Source: CAYFPX01 sp964501915
GTDB taxonomy: Bacteria > Myxococcota_A > UBA796 > CAJQPC01
Direction: 5' to 3'
NCBI GenBank assembly: GCA_964501915.1
Contig: CAZCVP010000010.1
Location: 1 to 64,000, forward strand
Length of the DNA stretch: 64,000 nucleotides
Below are positions 24,885-33,916 of this stretch, in pieces. The notes under the pieces are model-generated. The model did no database searches. It was not told the DNA's origin and saw only the letters and a list, made by a program, of their open reading frames with translations. Made by a program: the position numbers and the translations under genes. Every line of letters starts with the position of its first letter. The first letter of the stretch is position 1.

Positions 24885-26019
24885 ATGACCGTCGAGGACA
24901 CCCAGGCCCGTCTCACCGCCCTCGCCAAGCGTGTCCAGGCGCTTCGGGGGCATCTTTGACGTCGCTGGACGACGGGAGCGCCTCGCCGAGCTGGAGGCCC
25001 TGAGCGCCTCGCCGGACTTCTGGTCCGACCAGGCCCGGGCCCGCAGCGTGCTCAAGGAGGCGCGGCTGCACGAGCGCACGGTGGGTACCTGGGAGGGGCT
25101 CAGCGAGGCCTGCGAGGAGGTCGAGAGCGCCCTGGAGCTCAGCGACGGGGCCGGTCCCGAGGAGGCTGCCGAGATCTTCGAGGAGCTGGGCACCGGAGCC
25201 GCCCTGGAGGGGGCCGAGCAGGAGTGCGCCGAGCTGGAGACCCGCCGGCTCCTGGGGGAGGAGGGGGACGAGTCCTCGGCGATCCTGGAGATCAACAGCG
25301 GAGCCGGTGGCACCGACGCTTCGGACTGGGCCAGCATGCTCAAGCGCATGTACCTGCGCTGGGCCGAGCGCCGGGGCTTCGAGGTGAAGCTGGTCGACGA
25401 GCAGGGTCACGACGAGGCGGGCATCAAGTCCTGCACCCTCGAGATCGACGGCGAGTACGCCTATGGCTACCTCAAGGCGGAGATCGGCGTGCATCGCCTG
25501 GTGCGCATCTCTCCCTTCGACGCCGCGGCGCGACGCCACACGGCCTTCGCCTCGGTGATGGCCTACCCGGACATCGACGACGACATCGAGATCGACATCA
25601 ACCCGTCGGACCTGCGCATCGACACCTACCGGGCCTCGGGGGCCGGCGGGCAGCACGTCAACACCACCGACTCCGCCGTGCGCATCACCCACCTGCCCAC
25701 CGGCATCGTCGTGAGCTGCCAGAACGAGCGCTCCCAGCACAAGAACAAGTCCTCGGCGATGAAGGTGCTCAAGGCGCGCATGTACCAGCGGGAGCTGGAG
25801 AAGAAGCAGGAGATCTTCGACGCCTCTCGCGCCGAGCAGAAGAAGATCGAGTGGGGCAGCCAGATCCGCAGCTACGTGATGCAGCCCTACCGGCTGGCCA
25901 AGGACCTCCGCACGGGCCACGAGAGCGGCAACGTGGACCGGGTGCTGGACGGGGACCTGAATCCGTTCATGGAGGCCTGGCTGGCGCAGCGGGCGGAGGA
26001 GGCGGCGAAGGGGCCGTAG
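24885..26019 (+). CDS. prfB: Peptide chain release factor 2 with programmed +1 frameshift
   Basis: Translation starts at ATG 24885 (CAGGAG upstream) and after 24 codons meets TGA at 24957-24959. The sequence there is GGGGG-CAT-CTT-TGA-C, the classic RF2 autoregulatory site: a Shine-Dalgarno-like run three bases before a slippery CTT and an in-frame TGA. After a +1 shift (skipping T 24957) the frame is open to 26019, about 377 residues in all. The protein carries the stop-codon recognition motif SPF (VRISPFDAAARRH) and the catalytic GGQ (GAGGQHVNTTDS). It releases peptides at UGA and UAA codons and controls its own level through the shift. Confidence 0.97.
24945..24960 (+). promoter_or_regulatory. 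prfB +1 programmed frameshift site
   Basis: CGGGGG, CAT, CTT, TGA, C in order. The G run is the internal anti-SD-binding element, CTT is the slippery codon, and TGA followed by C is a poorly terminating stop recognised by RF2 itself. Confidence 0.95.
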
Positions 26020-26045
26020 GGAGGGGGAGCGCACGGTCCGGGGGA

Positions 26046-26912
26046 TCAGGGCGGGGTGCCGAGCTTCACCACGGTGTAGGTGATGGTGTCGGTGATCCTG
26101 AACTCCATGGCGATCTCGTCGACCTCGACCCAGGAGTTGGCGTAGCGGGCCTCGCGGATCTGTCCCCGCTGGTCGAAGGTGAAGCGGTAGTTGCCCCGGA
26201 TGCGCCGGTAGGTGATGCCCTCCTCGTCGACGTAGCGGGACTTGCGCACCGTCCCGGTGACGGGTGTGAGCAGGCCCGACGCGGTGGCCTTGGGCCGGCC
26301 GACACGGAGGCGCACGAGGATCCGCACGTCGTCGGCGTTGCGGAAGACCACGCCGCGCAGGGTCTCGCCCTCCATCACCCACTCCTGCTCCACGTCCTCG
26401 TCGCCCTCGGGCCGCTCGCGCCATATGCGCTCCGCCAGGTAGACGCGGCCCAGCGCACAGGGACACACCAGCAGGGGCGCGACCGTGGTGCGCGGGCCGG
26501 ACCAGGTGCCCTCCAGGGCCTGCTCGAAGCGGTCCTCCAGGGAGATCCCGTCGATCGGGTCCAGGTCCCAGCTCTTCGGGTCGAGACGAAAGCGCTCCGG
26601 GCCCCAGGTGAGGGCTTCGGCGAGGCGCTGCTCCCCCGGGCGCCGGGGCTTGACCGTGTCCAGGCCCGTGACGGCGTGAGGGTAGTCCGTGAAGTCCCCG
26701 GAGAAGGAGTGGATCCCGAGCTCCACCTCGTCCGGGGCAACGACGACGTCGGTCAGCTCCAGCACGGCGTCCCACTTGTACTGCACGACGGCGGCGCCGA
26801 GCAGCCTGCCCTCTGACACCCAGTGGATCTGTCGCTCCCGTCCCACCGGGAGGGCGACCGCGGGCTCGGCGCCGAGCGCGAGGCCCCCCAGCACAGCGAC
26901 CCAGAATCCCAT
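26046..26912 (-). CDS. Exported protein of unknown function
   Basis: 288 residues from ATG 26912, behind a good GGGAGG. A signal peptide of about 21 residues (MGFWVAVLGGLALGAEPAVA) is followed by a beta-rich, Arg/Glu-rich body (YKWDAVLELTDVVVAPDEVELGIHSF; YRFTFDQRGQIREARYAN). The alternating pattern suggests a periplasmic beta-sandwich or beta-cup protein, like DUF3108-type proteins, but I cannot assign a family. Convergent with prfB and divergent from the next lipoprotein gene, so it is transcribed alone. Confidence 0.7.
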   Translation of the reverse strand: MGFWVAVLGGLALGAEPAVALPVGRERQIHWVSEGRLLGAAVVQYKWDAVLELTDVVVAPDEVELGIHSFSGDFTDYPHAVTGLDTVKPRRPGEQRLAEALTWGPERFRLDPKSWDLDPIDGISLEDRFEQALEGTWSGPRTTVAPLLVCPCALGRVYLAERIWRERPEGDEDVEQEWVMEGETLRGVVFRNADDVRILVRLRVGRPKATASGLLTPVTGTVRKSRYVDEEGITYRRIRGNYRFTFDQRGQIREARYANSWVEVDEIAMEFRITDTITYTVVKLGTPP

Positions 26913-27015
26913 CTCCCACCTCCCGCAGCCCGCGTCGCAGTCTACCTCTCCGCCAGGTGGGCGTGACGGGCGGCCCGGGCGGCCCGCGGATAGGCTCGAT
27001 GCTCCAGGAGTTCCC

Positions 27016-27648
27016 ATGATCCCTGCTCTGTTCGCGCTCCTGATCGCCTGCGACGGCACCGACACCGACGCCACCGGCCTCTCCGGCAGCGTGGAGACCG
27101 CCGACTACGGCGCCGACGTCGACAACTCGGTGGCCTTCGGCTTCCACATCGACGACGTGGGCTACTTCTACGTGCCGTCCAACCCCGACGCGACCTGCGA
27201 CGACGTGGTCGGCTACCTCACCCACTCCGGCTCCTCGGACCCCTTCGACCCCACGGTCGTCTGGCTCGAGGGCACCTGCGTGCTCAACGTGAAGCTCACC
27301 GGCTACGACGGCGGCGACTTCAGCTTCACCGGCGAGGAGAACTACCTCGAGGGCTTCTGGAACATGAACTGCGCCATGGGCGACGGCGAGTTCGTCTACG
27401 AGACCCGCAATGGCTACAAGGACTACTACTGGTCCAACAGCGTCTGGACGGGCACGCCGACCGTGCACGACACCTCGGTGTCGGAGACCGAGGAGGAGGT
27501 CTCCTACAGCCTGACCAGCGAGATGTCCTCGTGGCAGGGCAACTACAACGACCTGCTCGGTGACGTGCCGCTCGAAGGCGAGGTCTCGGGCACCGTCGAC
27601 GTGGAGTGGTGCTCGGACCTGTACCAGACCGGACTGATGGGCCGCTGA
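27016..27648 (+). CDS. Small Asp/Tyr-rich lipoprotein, unknown function
   Basis: 210 residues from ATG 27016 (CAGGAG upstream). The very short signal peptide ends in LLIAC, Cys12. The +2 residue is Asp, which in E. coli would keep a lipoprotein at the inner membrane, though rules differ between groups. The mature part begins with an Asp/Thr-rich linker (DGTDTDATG) and is otherwise aromatic and acidic, without known domains; paired Cys (CDD, GTC, NCA, WCS) could form disulphides. Several other lipoproteins in this window share the same leader style. Function unknown. Confidence 0.75.
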   Translation: MIPALFALLIACDGTDTDATGLSGSVETADYGADVDNSVAFGFHIDDVGYFYVPSNPDATCDDVVGYLTHSGSSDPFDPTVVWLEGTCVLNVKLTGYDGGDFSFTGEENYLEGFWNMNCAMGDGEFVYETRNGYKDYYWSNSVWTGTPTVHDTSVSETEEEVSYSLTSEMSSWQGNYNDLLGDVPLEGEVSGTVDVEWCSDLYQTGLMGR

Positions 27649-27678
27649 CGAGCCGCTGGCGGGTTACCCGCGCGGGCC

Positions 27679-29166
27679 ATGTTCGAGTTCGATCCCCGTC
27701 GCCGCGAGAAGCTGGCTGTCCTCGCCGAGGAGGGCATCCGCCCCTGGCCCAACGGCCTCGACGTCCCCCACACGCTGGCCCAGGTCCTCGAAGCCGGCGG
27801 CGAGCGCCCCGACGAGGAGCTGCAGACCGACGAGCGGGTCTTCACGGTCGCCGGACGCCTCCGCTTCAAGAACGAGATGGGCAAGGCCGGCTTCGCCCGC
27901 ATCTGGGACGAGGTGGACCGGCTGCAGATCTTCGTCAAGAAGAACGTCGTCGGTGAGCAGGTCTTCAAGGTCTTCAAGAGGCTCGACCTCGGCGACTGGG
28001 TCCGGGTCACCGGGCGGCTGATGCGCACCCGCACCGGAGAGCTGACCCTTCGCGCCGACAGCCTGGAGCTCTACGCCAAGTGCATGGCCTCGCTGCCGGA
28101 CAAGCACAAGGGCTTCACCGACGGCGAGCAGCGGCAGCGCATGCGCTACCTCGACCTGCTGATCAACGCCGAGACCCGCCAGCGCTTCCGGGCCCGCTCG
28201 GACGTCATGCGCCACATCCGGCGCTTCTTCGACGACCGGGACTTCATGGAGGTCGAGACCCCGATCCTCCAGACCCTGGCCGGCGGTGCCGCGGCCAAGC
28301 CCTTCGTCACCCGGCACAACGCCCTGGGCCTGGACATGTACCTGCGGGTCGCTCCCGAGCTCTACCTGAAGCGGCTGGTGGTGGGCGGCTTCGAGCGGGT
28401 CTACGAGCTCAACCGCAGCTTCCGCAACGAGGGCATCTCGCTCCGGCACAACCCGGAGTTCACGATGCTCGAGTTCTACCAGGCCCACGCGACCTACACC
28501 GACCTCATCGAGCTCACCGAGGACCTGCTCGGCGGGCTGGCCCGGCAGCTCTGCGGCGGCTCGGAGGTGCCCTGGAAGGGCGGCACCCTGGACTTCTCGA
28601 CGCCCTTCCGCAGGGCCCGGATGGACGCGCTGATCGCCGAGGCCGCCGGCCTGGACCTCGACGCTGTCTGGGACCCCGACGCCCTGCGGGCCTGGTGGCT
28701 GGAGCACCACCCGGAGGAGGTCGAGCGCTCGGACCTGCCCCAGACCGCCGGCAAGTGGTTCGAGCTGCTCTTCGACGACCTCGTCGAGCCTTCGCTCCAG
28801 GACCCGACCTTCGTGACCCACTTCCCCACGGAGATCAGCCCCCTGGCCCGCAAGAGCGACGACGAGCCGCGGGTCACCGACCGCTTCGAGCTCTTCTGTG
28901 CCGGCTGGGAGCTGGCCAATGGCTTCAGCGAGCTGAACGACCCGCTGGACCAGGCGGAGCGCTTCGCCGCCCAGGCTGCGGCCAAGGCCGCGGGCGACGA
29001 CGAGGCGATGTTCTTCGACGCCGACTACGTGCGGGCCCTGACCTATGGCATGCCGCCCACGGCCGGTGAGGGCATCGGCGTCGACCGGCTGGTCATGCTC
29101 CTGACCGACCAGCAGAGCATCCGAGAGGTCATCCTCTTCCCGACTCTGCGACCGCAGGAAGGCTGA
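27679..29166 (+). CDS. lysS: Lysyl-tRNA synthetase, class II
   Basis: 495 residues, normal length. An N-terminal OB-fold anticodon-binding domain (about 50-140, FTVAGRLRFKNEMGKAGFARI) precedes the class II core: motif 1 region (RRFFDDRDFMEVETPILQ), motif 2 (FRNEGISLRHNPEFTMLEF) and motif 3 (GEGIGVDRLVMLLT). It charges tRNA-Lys. A small hairpin (GCGGG-TTA-CCCGC, about 27658-27670) sits just upstream. The gene opens the conserved lysS-lolC-lolD-bamA string of deltaproteobacterial genomes. Confidence 0.95.
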   Translation: MFEFDPRRREKLAVLAEEGIRPWPNGLDVPHTLAQVLEAGGERPDEELQTDERVFTVAGRLRFKNEMGKAGFARIWDEVDRLQIFVKKNVVGEQVFKVFKRLDLGDWVRVTGRLMRTRTGELTLRADSLELYAKCMASLPDKHKGFTDGEQRQRMRYLDLLINAETRQRFRARSDVMRHIRRFFDDRDFMEVETPILQTLAGGAAAKPFVTRHNALGLDMYLRVAPELYLKRLVVGGFERVYELNRSFRNEGISLRHNPEFTMLEFYQAHATYTDLIELTEDLLGGLARQLCGGSEVPWKGGTLDFSTPFRRARMDALIAEAAGLDLDAVWDPDALRAWWLEHHPEEVERSDLPQTAGKWFELLFDDLVEPSLQDPTFVTHFPTEISPLARKSDDEPRVTDRFELFCAGWELANGFSELNDPLDQAERFAAQAAAKAAGDDEAMFFDADYVRALTYGMPPTAGEGIGVDRLVMLLTDQQSIREVILFPTLRPQEG

Positions 29167-29174
29167 GACACCGG

Positions 29175-30500
29175 GTGCGATTCGCCCTCTACATCGCCCT
29201 GAGCCACCTCCGCTCCAAGCGGCAGGAGGCGGGCGTGTCGGCGATCACCGTGATCTCGATCCTCGGCGTGACCATCGGGGTGGGCGCCCTGATCATCGTG
29301 CTCAGCGTGATGGCGGGCTTCGAAGTGGACATGCGGGAGAAGATCCTGGGGTCCAACGCCCACATCGTGGTGATGCGCTACGGCGGCACGGTCGCCGACA
29401 TCGAGGTCCTGGAGCACGGCGCGGACGGCAGCGGCGGCGTGCGCGGCGTGGAGGGCGTGGAGGGGGTGACCCCCTTCATCTACACCGAGGCCATGATCTA
29501 CTCGGGCGGCCACTCCAAGGGCGTGGTGCTCAAGGGCATCGACACCGACCACGTGGGCGAGGTGCTGGACCTGGAGGACAACCTGGTGATGGGCCTGCAC
29601 GGCCCCCCCGACAGCCAGGAGGAGCGCCGGGTCATCCTGGAGTCGATCAACGAGCTGGTCGGGCCGACCCGCCACCAGCTCGCCACGGCCGAGACCAGCA
29701 ACCCGATGCCGGGCATCCTCATCGGCGAGGAGCTGGCCCAGACCCTGCGGGTGATGGTCGGGGACAAGCTCCACGTCATCAACCCGATCGGCGGCGGCAT
29801 GGGGCCCTTCGGCACGCCGGTCCCGTCGGCCCGCTCCTTCCGCGTCGCCGGCATCTTCTACTCGGGCATGTTCGAGTACGACACGTCCTGGACCTACGTG
29901 AGCATCCCCGAGGCCCAGAAGTTCCTCGGCTGGGACGACGAGGTCAATGGCCTCGAGGTCACCGTCACCGACATCTTTCGGGCCGACAAGGTCGCCTACC
30001 GCATCGAGGAGACCATCGGCTACCCCTTCTACACGCGGCACTGGCAGAACCTGAACAAGTCACTCTTCGACGCCCTGAAGCTGGAGAAGGTGGTGATGGG
30101 GCTGATCCTCTTCCTCATCGTCACCGTGGCCTCGCTCAACGTCGTCAGCACCCTGATCCTGGTGGTGCTCAGCAAGGGCCGCGAGATCGCGATCATGAAG
30201 GCGATGGGGGCGACCAACCGCCAGATCCGGGCGGTGTTCATGCTCGAGGGCACCATCATCGGCATCGTGGGCACCATCCTGGGCACGATCCTGGGACTCG
30301 CCGGCAGCGTGGCGCTGCGGGAGTACGGCTTCCCGCTGAACACCGACGTCTACTACGTGGACTCGCTGCCAGTGGTCATCCAGGCCCACCTGGTGGCCAC
30401 GGTCGCGATCGCCGCGGTGGGGGTCTGCTTCCTCGCCACGCTGTATCCGGCCACCCGGGCGGGGGATCTCGATCCGGTCGAGGGGCTCCGCTATGAGTGA
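29175..30500 (+). CDS. lolC: LolC/LolE-type lipoprotein-releasing ABC permease
   Basis: 441 residues from GTG 29175. Topology fits the MacB/LolCE family: one membrane helix at the N-terminus (about 22-50, following FALYIALSHLRSKR), a large periplasmic domain (about 55-300), and three C-terminal helices (about 300-330, 350-380, 398-425), ending DLDPVEGLRYE. The AMGATNRQIRAVFMLEG segment is the coupling-helix region that contacts the ATPase. With LolD (overlapping by eight bases) it extracts outer-membrane lipoproteins from the inner membrane. As in many non-gamma proteobacteria, a single permease (LolF-like) seems to replace the C/E pair. Confidence 0.9.
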   Translation: MRFALYIALSHLRSKRQEAGVSAITVISILGVTIGVGALIIVLSVMAGFEVDMREKILGSNAHIVVMRYGGTVADIEVLEHGADGSGGVRGVEGVEGVTPFIYTEAMIYSGGHSKGVVLKGIDTDHVGEVLDLEDNLVMGLHGPPDSQEERRVILESINELVGPTRHQLATAETSNPMPGILIGEELAQTLRVMVGDKLHVINPIGGGMGPFGTPVPSARSFRVAGIFYSGMFEYDTSWTYVSIPEAQKFLGWDDEVNGLEVTVTDIFRADKVAYRIEETIGYPFYTRHWQNLNKSLFDALKLEKVVMGLILFLIVTVASLNVVSTLILVVLSKGREIAIMKAMGATNRQIRAVFMLEGTIIGIVGTILGTILGLAGSVALREYGFPLNTDVYYVDSLPVVIQAHLVATVAIAAVGVCFLATLYPATRAGDLDPVEGLRYE

Positions 30501-31194
30501 GGTCCGCTCGGGCATCGAGGTCGAGGTCGCGGAGCTGACCCGGACCTACGTGAAGGGGGGCCGGGCCATCGAGGTGCTGAAGGGCATGGACCTCCACCTG
30601 GCCGCCGGGGAGACCGTGGCGATCGTCGGGCCGTCGGGGTCCGGCAAGTCGACGCTCCTGCACATCCTCGGCACCCTGGATCACCCCACGACCGGACGCG
30701 TGGCCTACGACGGCGACGATGTCTTCCGGAAGCCGAGGCGCGAGATCGACCGGCTGCGGAACACCCGCATCGGCTTCGTGTTCCAGTTCCATCACCTCCT
30801 TCCCGAACAGAGCGCCCAGGGGAACGTGGCCCTGCCGATGCTGATCGCCGGCACACCCAAGGCCCAGGCCTGGGAGCGCGCCGCCTTCGTGCTCGACGAG
30901 GTCGGCCTCGGAGCCCGGATCACGCACCTGCCCGGCGAGCTCTCCGGCGGCGAGCAGCAGCGCGTGGCCATCGCCCGGGGGCTGGTGATGGAGCCTGGGC
31001 TGCTGCTCGCGGACGAGCCCACGGGCAACCTGGATCCGCGCACGGCGGGCCGGGTGCTCGATCTCTTCGTCGAGCTCAACAGCGCCCACGGGTCCACTAC
31101 CATCGTCGTGACCCACTCCCGAGAGCTGGCCCGTCGTTTCCCCCGGGTGCTCGCCGTGGTAGATGGCGGGCTGGAGGAGATCACGGGCTCGTGA
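30493..31194 (+). CDS. lolD: LolD ATPase of the lipoprotein-releasing complex
   Basis: 233 residues. Walker A GPSGSGKST (46-54), Q-loop FQFHHLLPEQSAQGNVALP (the LolD/MacB-specific FQ-x-HLLPE sequence), signature LSGGEQQRVAIARGL and Walker B LLLADEPTGNLD are intact. It powers lipoprotein release by the upstream permease. The start overlaps lolC and the stop overlaps the bamA start as GTGA, so the three are translationally coupled. Confidence 0.95.
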   Translation: MSEVRSGIEVEVAELTRTYVKGGRAIEVLKGMDLHLAAGETVAIVGPSGSGKSTLLHILGTLDHPTTGRVAYDGDDVFRKPRREIDRLRNTRIGFVFQFHHLLPEQSAQGNVALPMLIAGTPKAQAWERAAFVLDEVGLGARITHLPGELSGGEQQRVAIARGLVMEPGLLLADEPTGNLDPRTAGRVLDLFVELNSAHGSTTIVVTHSRELARRFPRVLAVVDGGLEEITGS

Positions 31195-33890
31195 GCGCTG
31201 CCGCACTGTGTCTGTGGTTCGTCCTCGGAGGCTCGTCCTTCGGGCAGGAGCCCGTCGATCCCCCACCGGCCGAGGAGCCGGCACCGGAGGAGACCCCCGC
31301 GCCGGCCGAGGAGGCTCCCGAGGCCGAGGAGCTCGTCCCGGGGCTGCCCGAGCCGGAGCCGGCCGCCGATGACCCCCAGGGACGCCCGCCGACGGTCCCC
31401 GTGGGCCTCGACCTCACGGCAGCGCCGCTGGACCCCGAGTACGAAGCCCCGCACTGGACCACCGGCAAGGTCAGCGCGGTGCGCATCAGCGGCAACCGTC
31501 GCATCGAGGAGGCGGCGATCCTGGCCGCCCTCCAGCTCCGGGTCGGCGACACGGTGACCCCGGAGAAGGTCCGCCGGGACATCGACTCCGTGCACCGGAC
31601 CGGCTTCTTCCAGGACGTGAGGGTCTTCCGCGAGACCGACAGCGCCGGGGGGCTGATCCTGATCTTCCAGGTCGAGGAGAACCCGGCGGTCCGCGAGGTC
31701 CGCGTCGAGGGCAACAAGAAGGTCAACGAGGAGGACGTGCTGGAGGTCATCGACGTCGGTGGCTTCACGGTGCTCAACGACGCCGAGGTCGCGCTCAACG
31801 CCCGGCGCGTCCGCGACCTCTACCTGGAGAAGGGCTACTTCCTGGTGGAGGTGGAGCCCGAGACCCGGGAGGTCGGCACCGAGATCGTCGACCTGACCTT
31901 CCGCATCACCGAGAACCGCAAGGTGGTGGTGCAGACCATCGACGTCACCGGCAACGAGTACGTGGAGACCAACCGCTGGCTCCCCTGGCTGGAGCAGCCG
32001 GTGGTCAGCGACCGCAAGGCCCAGCGCTACATGGGCCAGAAGACCGGCGGCATCCTGCCGTGGTTCACCTCCCAGGGGAACTTCAGCCAGGTCGACCTCG
32101 ACAACGACCTCTACGTGCTGCGCTCGGTGATGCTGGAGCACGGCTTCGTCGACGCCCAGGTCCACGAGCCCAAGGTCTACCTCTCCCCGGACAAGCGCTA
32201 CATCAGCATCTCGATCCACGTCGACGAAGGCCCCCGCTACCGGGTCGGCAAGATCGACGTGCAGGGGGACTGGGTGCCCTCGGAGGGCCTGACCCGCGAC
32301 GCCGCCATGCGGCTGATCGCTGGCGAGACGGTGGCCGAGGTCCAGGAGTTCCCCGACGGCCAGCCCACCAACGTCTGGCACGAGTTCGTCAGCATCACCG
32401 ATGCCCTGATGGGGGCCCCGGAGCCGCTGATCAGCGGCGAGTGGTTCCAGCTCTCCCGGCTCCAGGTGGTGCTGGGCTCGATCGCCGACCTCTACGGGGA
32501 CCAGGGCTATGCCTTCACCTCGGTCGTGCCGCTGACCGAGACCGACCCCGAGACCGGGGTGGTGGACATCACCTTCGACGTCCAGAAGGGCGAGAAGGTC
32601 TCGATCGGCCAGATCAACATCACCGGCAACGACCCGACCTTCGACAAGACGGTCCGCCGGGAGATCCCGATCAGCGAGGGCGAGATCTACCAGGGCTCGG
32701 CCCTGCGCGAGGCTCGCCAGCGCCTGGAGCGCACCGGCTTCTTCGAGACCGTGCGCATCTCCACGCCGCGGGGCTCGGCACCGGACGTGCTGGACATGAA
32801 CGTGGAGGTGGTCGAGCAGCCCACGGGGTCCTTCTCCGTCGGGGCCGGCTTCTCCAGCGTCGACCAGTTCGTGTTCACGGGCAACATCTCCAAGAACAAC
32901 TGGCTGGGCCTCGGCTACGTGATGAGCGCCGCGGTGAACTGGTCGGTCAACCGGCAGCAGGGCAACCTGAGCTTCGCCGACCCCCACCTGATGGACTCGC
33001 GCTGGACGCTGAACGTCGACGCCTACTCGATGAACACCCAGTACTACGAGGACACCTACCGCCGCGGTGCGGGCATCGGCATCGGCCGCTACCTCGACGA
33101 GCGCGAGGACCTGCGGCTCAACGTCTCCTACAACCTCGAAGACGTCGGGCTCACCTCGATCACGGCCTACCAGAAGCGCCTGCTCGGTGGCCAGATGTAC
33201 CGCAACGGGCTGACCTCCATCGCCGGCATCAGCCTGGTGGTCGACAAGCGCAACAACCGCATCCACCCGACCAAGGGCTTCTACGGCAGCCTCCAGGTGT
33301 CCCTGGCCGGGGGCTTCGTCGTGAACGAGAAGCTCGTGACGGTGCTCGGCGGTGAGTTCAACTTCGCCGAGACCAAGCTGAACATCCGCGGCTTCTACCC
33401 GATCCTCCCCAACACCGACCGGGTCGTCTTCAAGTTCAACTCGACCCTCGGCTGGATCAAGTCCACCGACGGCACCGTGGTGCCCTACATCCACCGCTAC
33501 CGGGCGGGCGGCATCAACTCGGTGCGTGGCTACAACTGGTACAGCCTCGGTCCGACGATCCGGAACCTCGGCAGCGAGGACCCGACCCGCGCCGACGATC
33601 GGCTCATCGTGGGCGGCACCGAGATCTGGGTGAACAACTTCGAGATCGAGGTCCAGCTCATCCCCGACGCCGGCATCAGCGGTGTGGTCTTCTTCGACGC
33701 CGGCAACGCCTTCGGCGACCCCTACGGCGTGGGTCACATGTCGATCTCCGGGATGCGCTTCGGCTACGGCTTCGGCATCCGCTGGTTCAGCCCCATCGGT
33801 CCGCTGCGCTTCGAGCTGGGCTTCCCGGTGAACCCCTACCCGGACGAGCGCAAGTCGGTGTTCGACTTCTCGATCGGGTCGTTCTTCTGA
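31191..33890 (+). CDS. bamA: Outer membrane protein assembly factor BamA
   Basis: 899 residues from GTG 31191. A signal peptide of about 19 residues is followed by an unusual Pro/Glu/Ala-rich stretch (about 20-75), then five POTRA-like repeats (from about 95, VSAVRISGNRRIEEAAIL, to about 515, with VEGNKKVNEEDVLEV and ITGNDPTFDKTVRREIPI) and the Omp85 beta-barrel. The barrel has the conserved SVRGYNWYSLGP (lid-loop VRGF/Y type) and ends in Phe-Phe, the C-terminal aromatic of outer-membrane beta-barrels. It inserts barrels into the outer membrane. It ends at a strong bidirectional hairpin, so the next OM-biogenesis gene skp needs its own promoter. Confidence 0.95.
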   Translation: MSAAALCLWFVLGGSSFGQEPVDPPPAEEPAPEETPAPAEEAPEAEELVPGLPEPEPAADDPQGRPPTVPVGLDLTAAPLDPEYEAPHWTTGKVSAVRISGNRRIEEAAILAALQLRVGDTVTPEKVRRDIDSVHRTGFFQDVRVFRETDSAGGLILIFQVEENPAVREVRVEGNKKVNEEDVLEVIDVGGFTVLNDAEVALNARRVRDLYLEKGYFLVEVEPETREVGTEIVDLTFRITENRKVVVQTIDVTGNEYVETNRWLPWLEQPVVSDRKAQRYMGQKTGGILPWFTSQGNFSQVDLDNDLYVLRSVMLEHGFVDAQVHEPKVYLSPDKRYISISIHVDEGPRYRVGKIDVQGDWVPSEGLTRDAAMRLIAGETVAEVQEFPDGQPTNVWHEFVSITDALMGAPEPLISGEWFQLSRLQVVLGSIADLYGDQGYAFTSVVPLTETDPETGVVDITFDVQKGEKVSIGQINITGNDPTFDKTVRREIPISEGEIYQGSALREARQRLERTGFFETVRISTPRGSAPDVLDMNVEVVEQPTGSFSVGAGFSSVDQFVFTGNISKNNWLGLGYVMSAAVNWSVNRQQGNLSFADPHLMDSRWTLNVDAYSMNTQYYEDTYRRGAGIGIGRYLDEREDLRLNVSYNLEDVGLTSITAYQKRLLGGQMYRNGLTSIAGISLVVDKRNNRIHPTKGFYGSLQVSLAGGFVVNEKLVTVLGGEFNFAETKLNIRGFYPILPNTDRVVFKFNSTLGWIKSTDGTVVPYIHRYRAGGINSVRGYNWYSLGPTIRNLGSEDPTRADDRLIVGGTEIWVNNFEIEVQLIPDAGISGVVFFDAGNAFGDPYGVGHMSISGMRFGYGFGIRWFSPIGPLRFELGFPVNPYPDERKSVFDFSIGSFF

Positions 33891-33916
33891 GGCGTCTTCC
33901 CCGCCAACGCCTCAGA
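33886..33916. terminator. Bidirectional terminator, bamA / exchanger gene
   Basis: TCTGAGGCGT and ACGCCTCAGA make a perfect ten-base-pair stem with an eleven-base loop. Each arm contains one stop codon of the two converging genes. Confidence 0.75.

Noticed and set aside
21458..24928. 1,156-codon minus-strand frame opposite phoH, pgpH and ybeY
   Set aside because: Shadow of three well-recognised plus-strand genes.
24931..26019. prfB starting at 24931 without frameshift
   Set aside because: That start lies inside the first-frame leader and has no ribosome binding site; the CTT-TGA-C signal explains the break.
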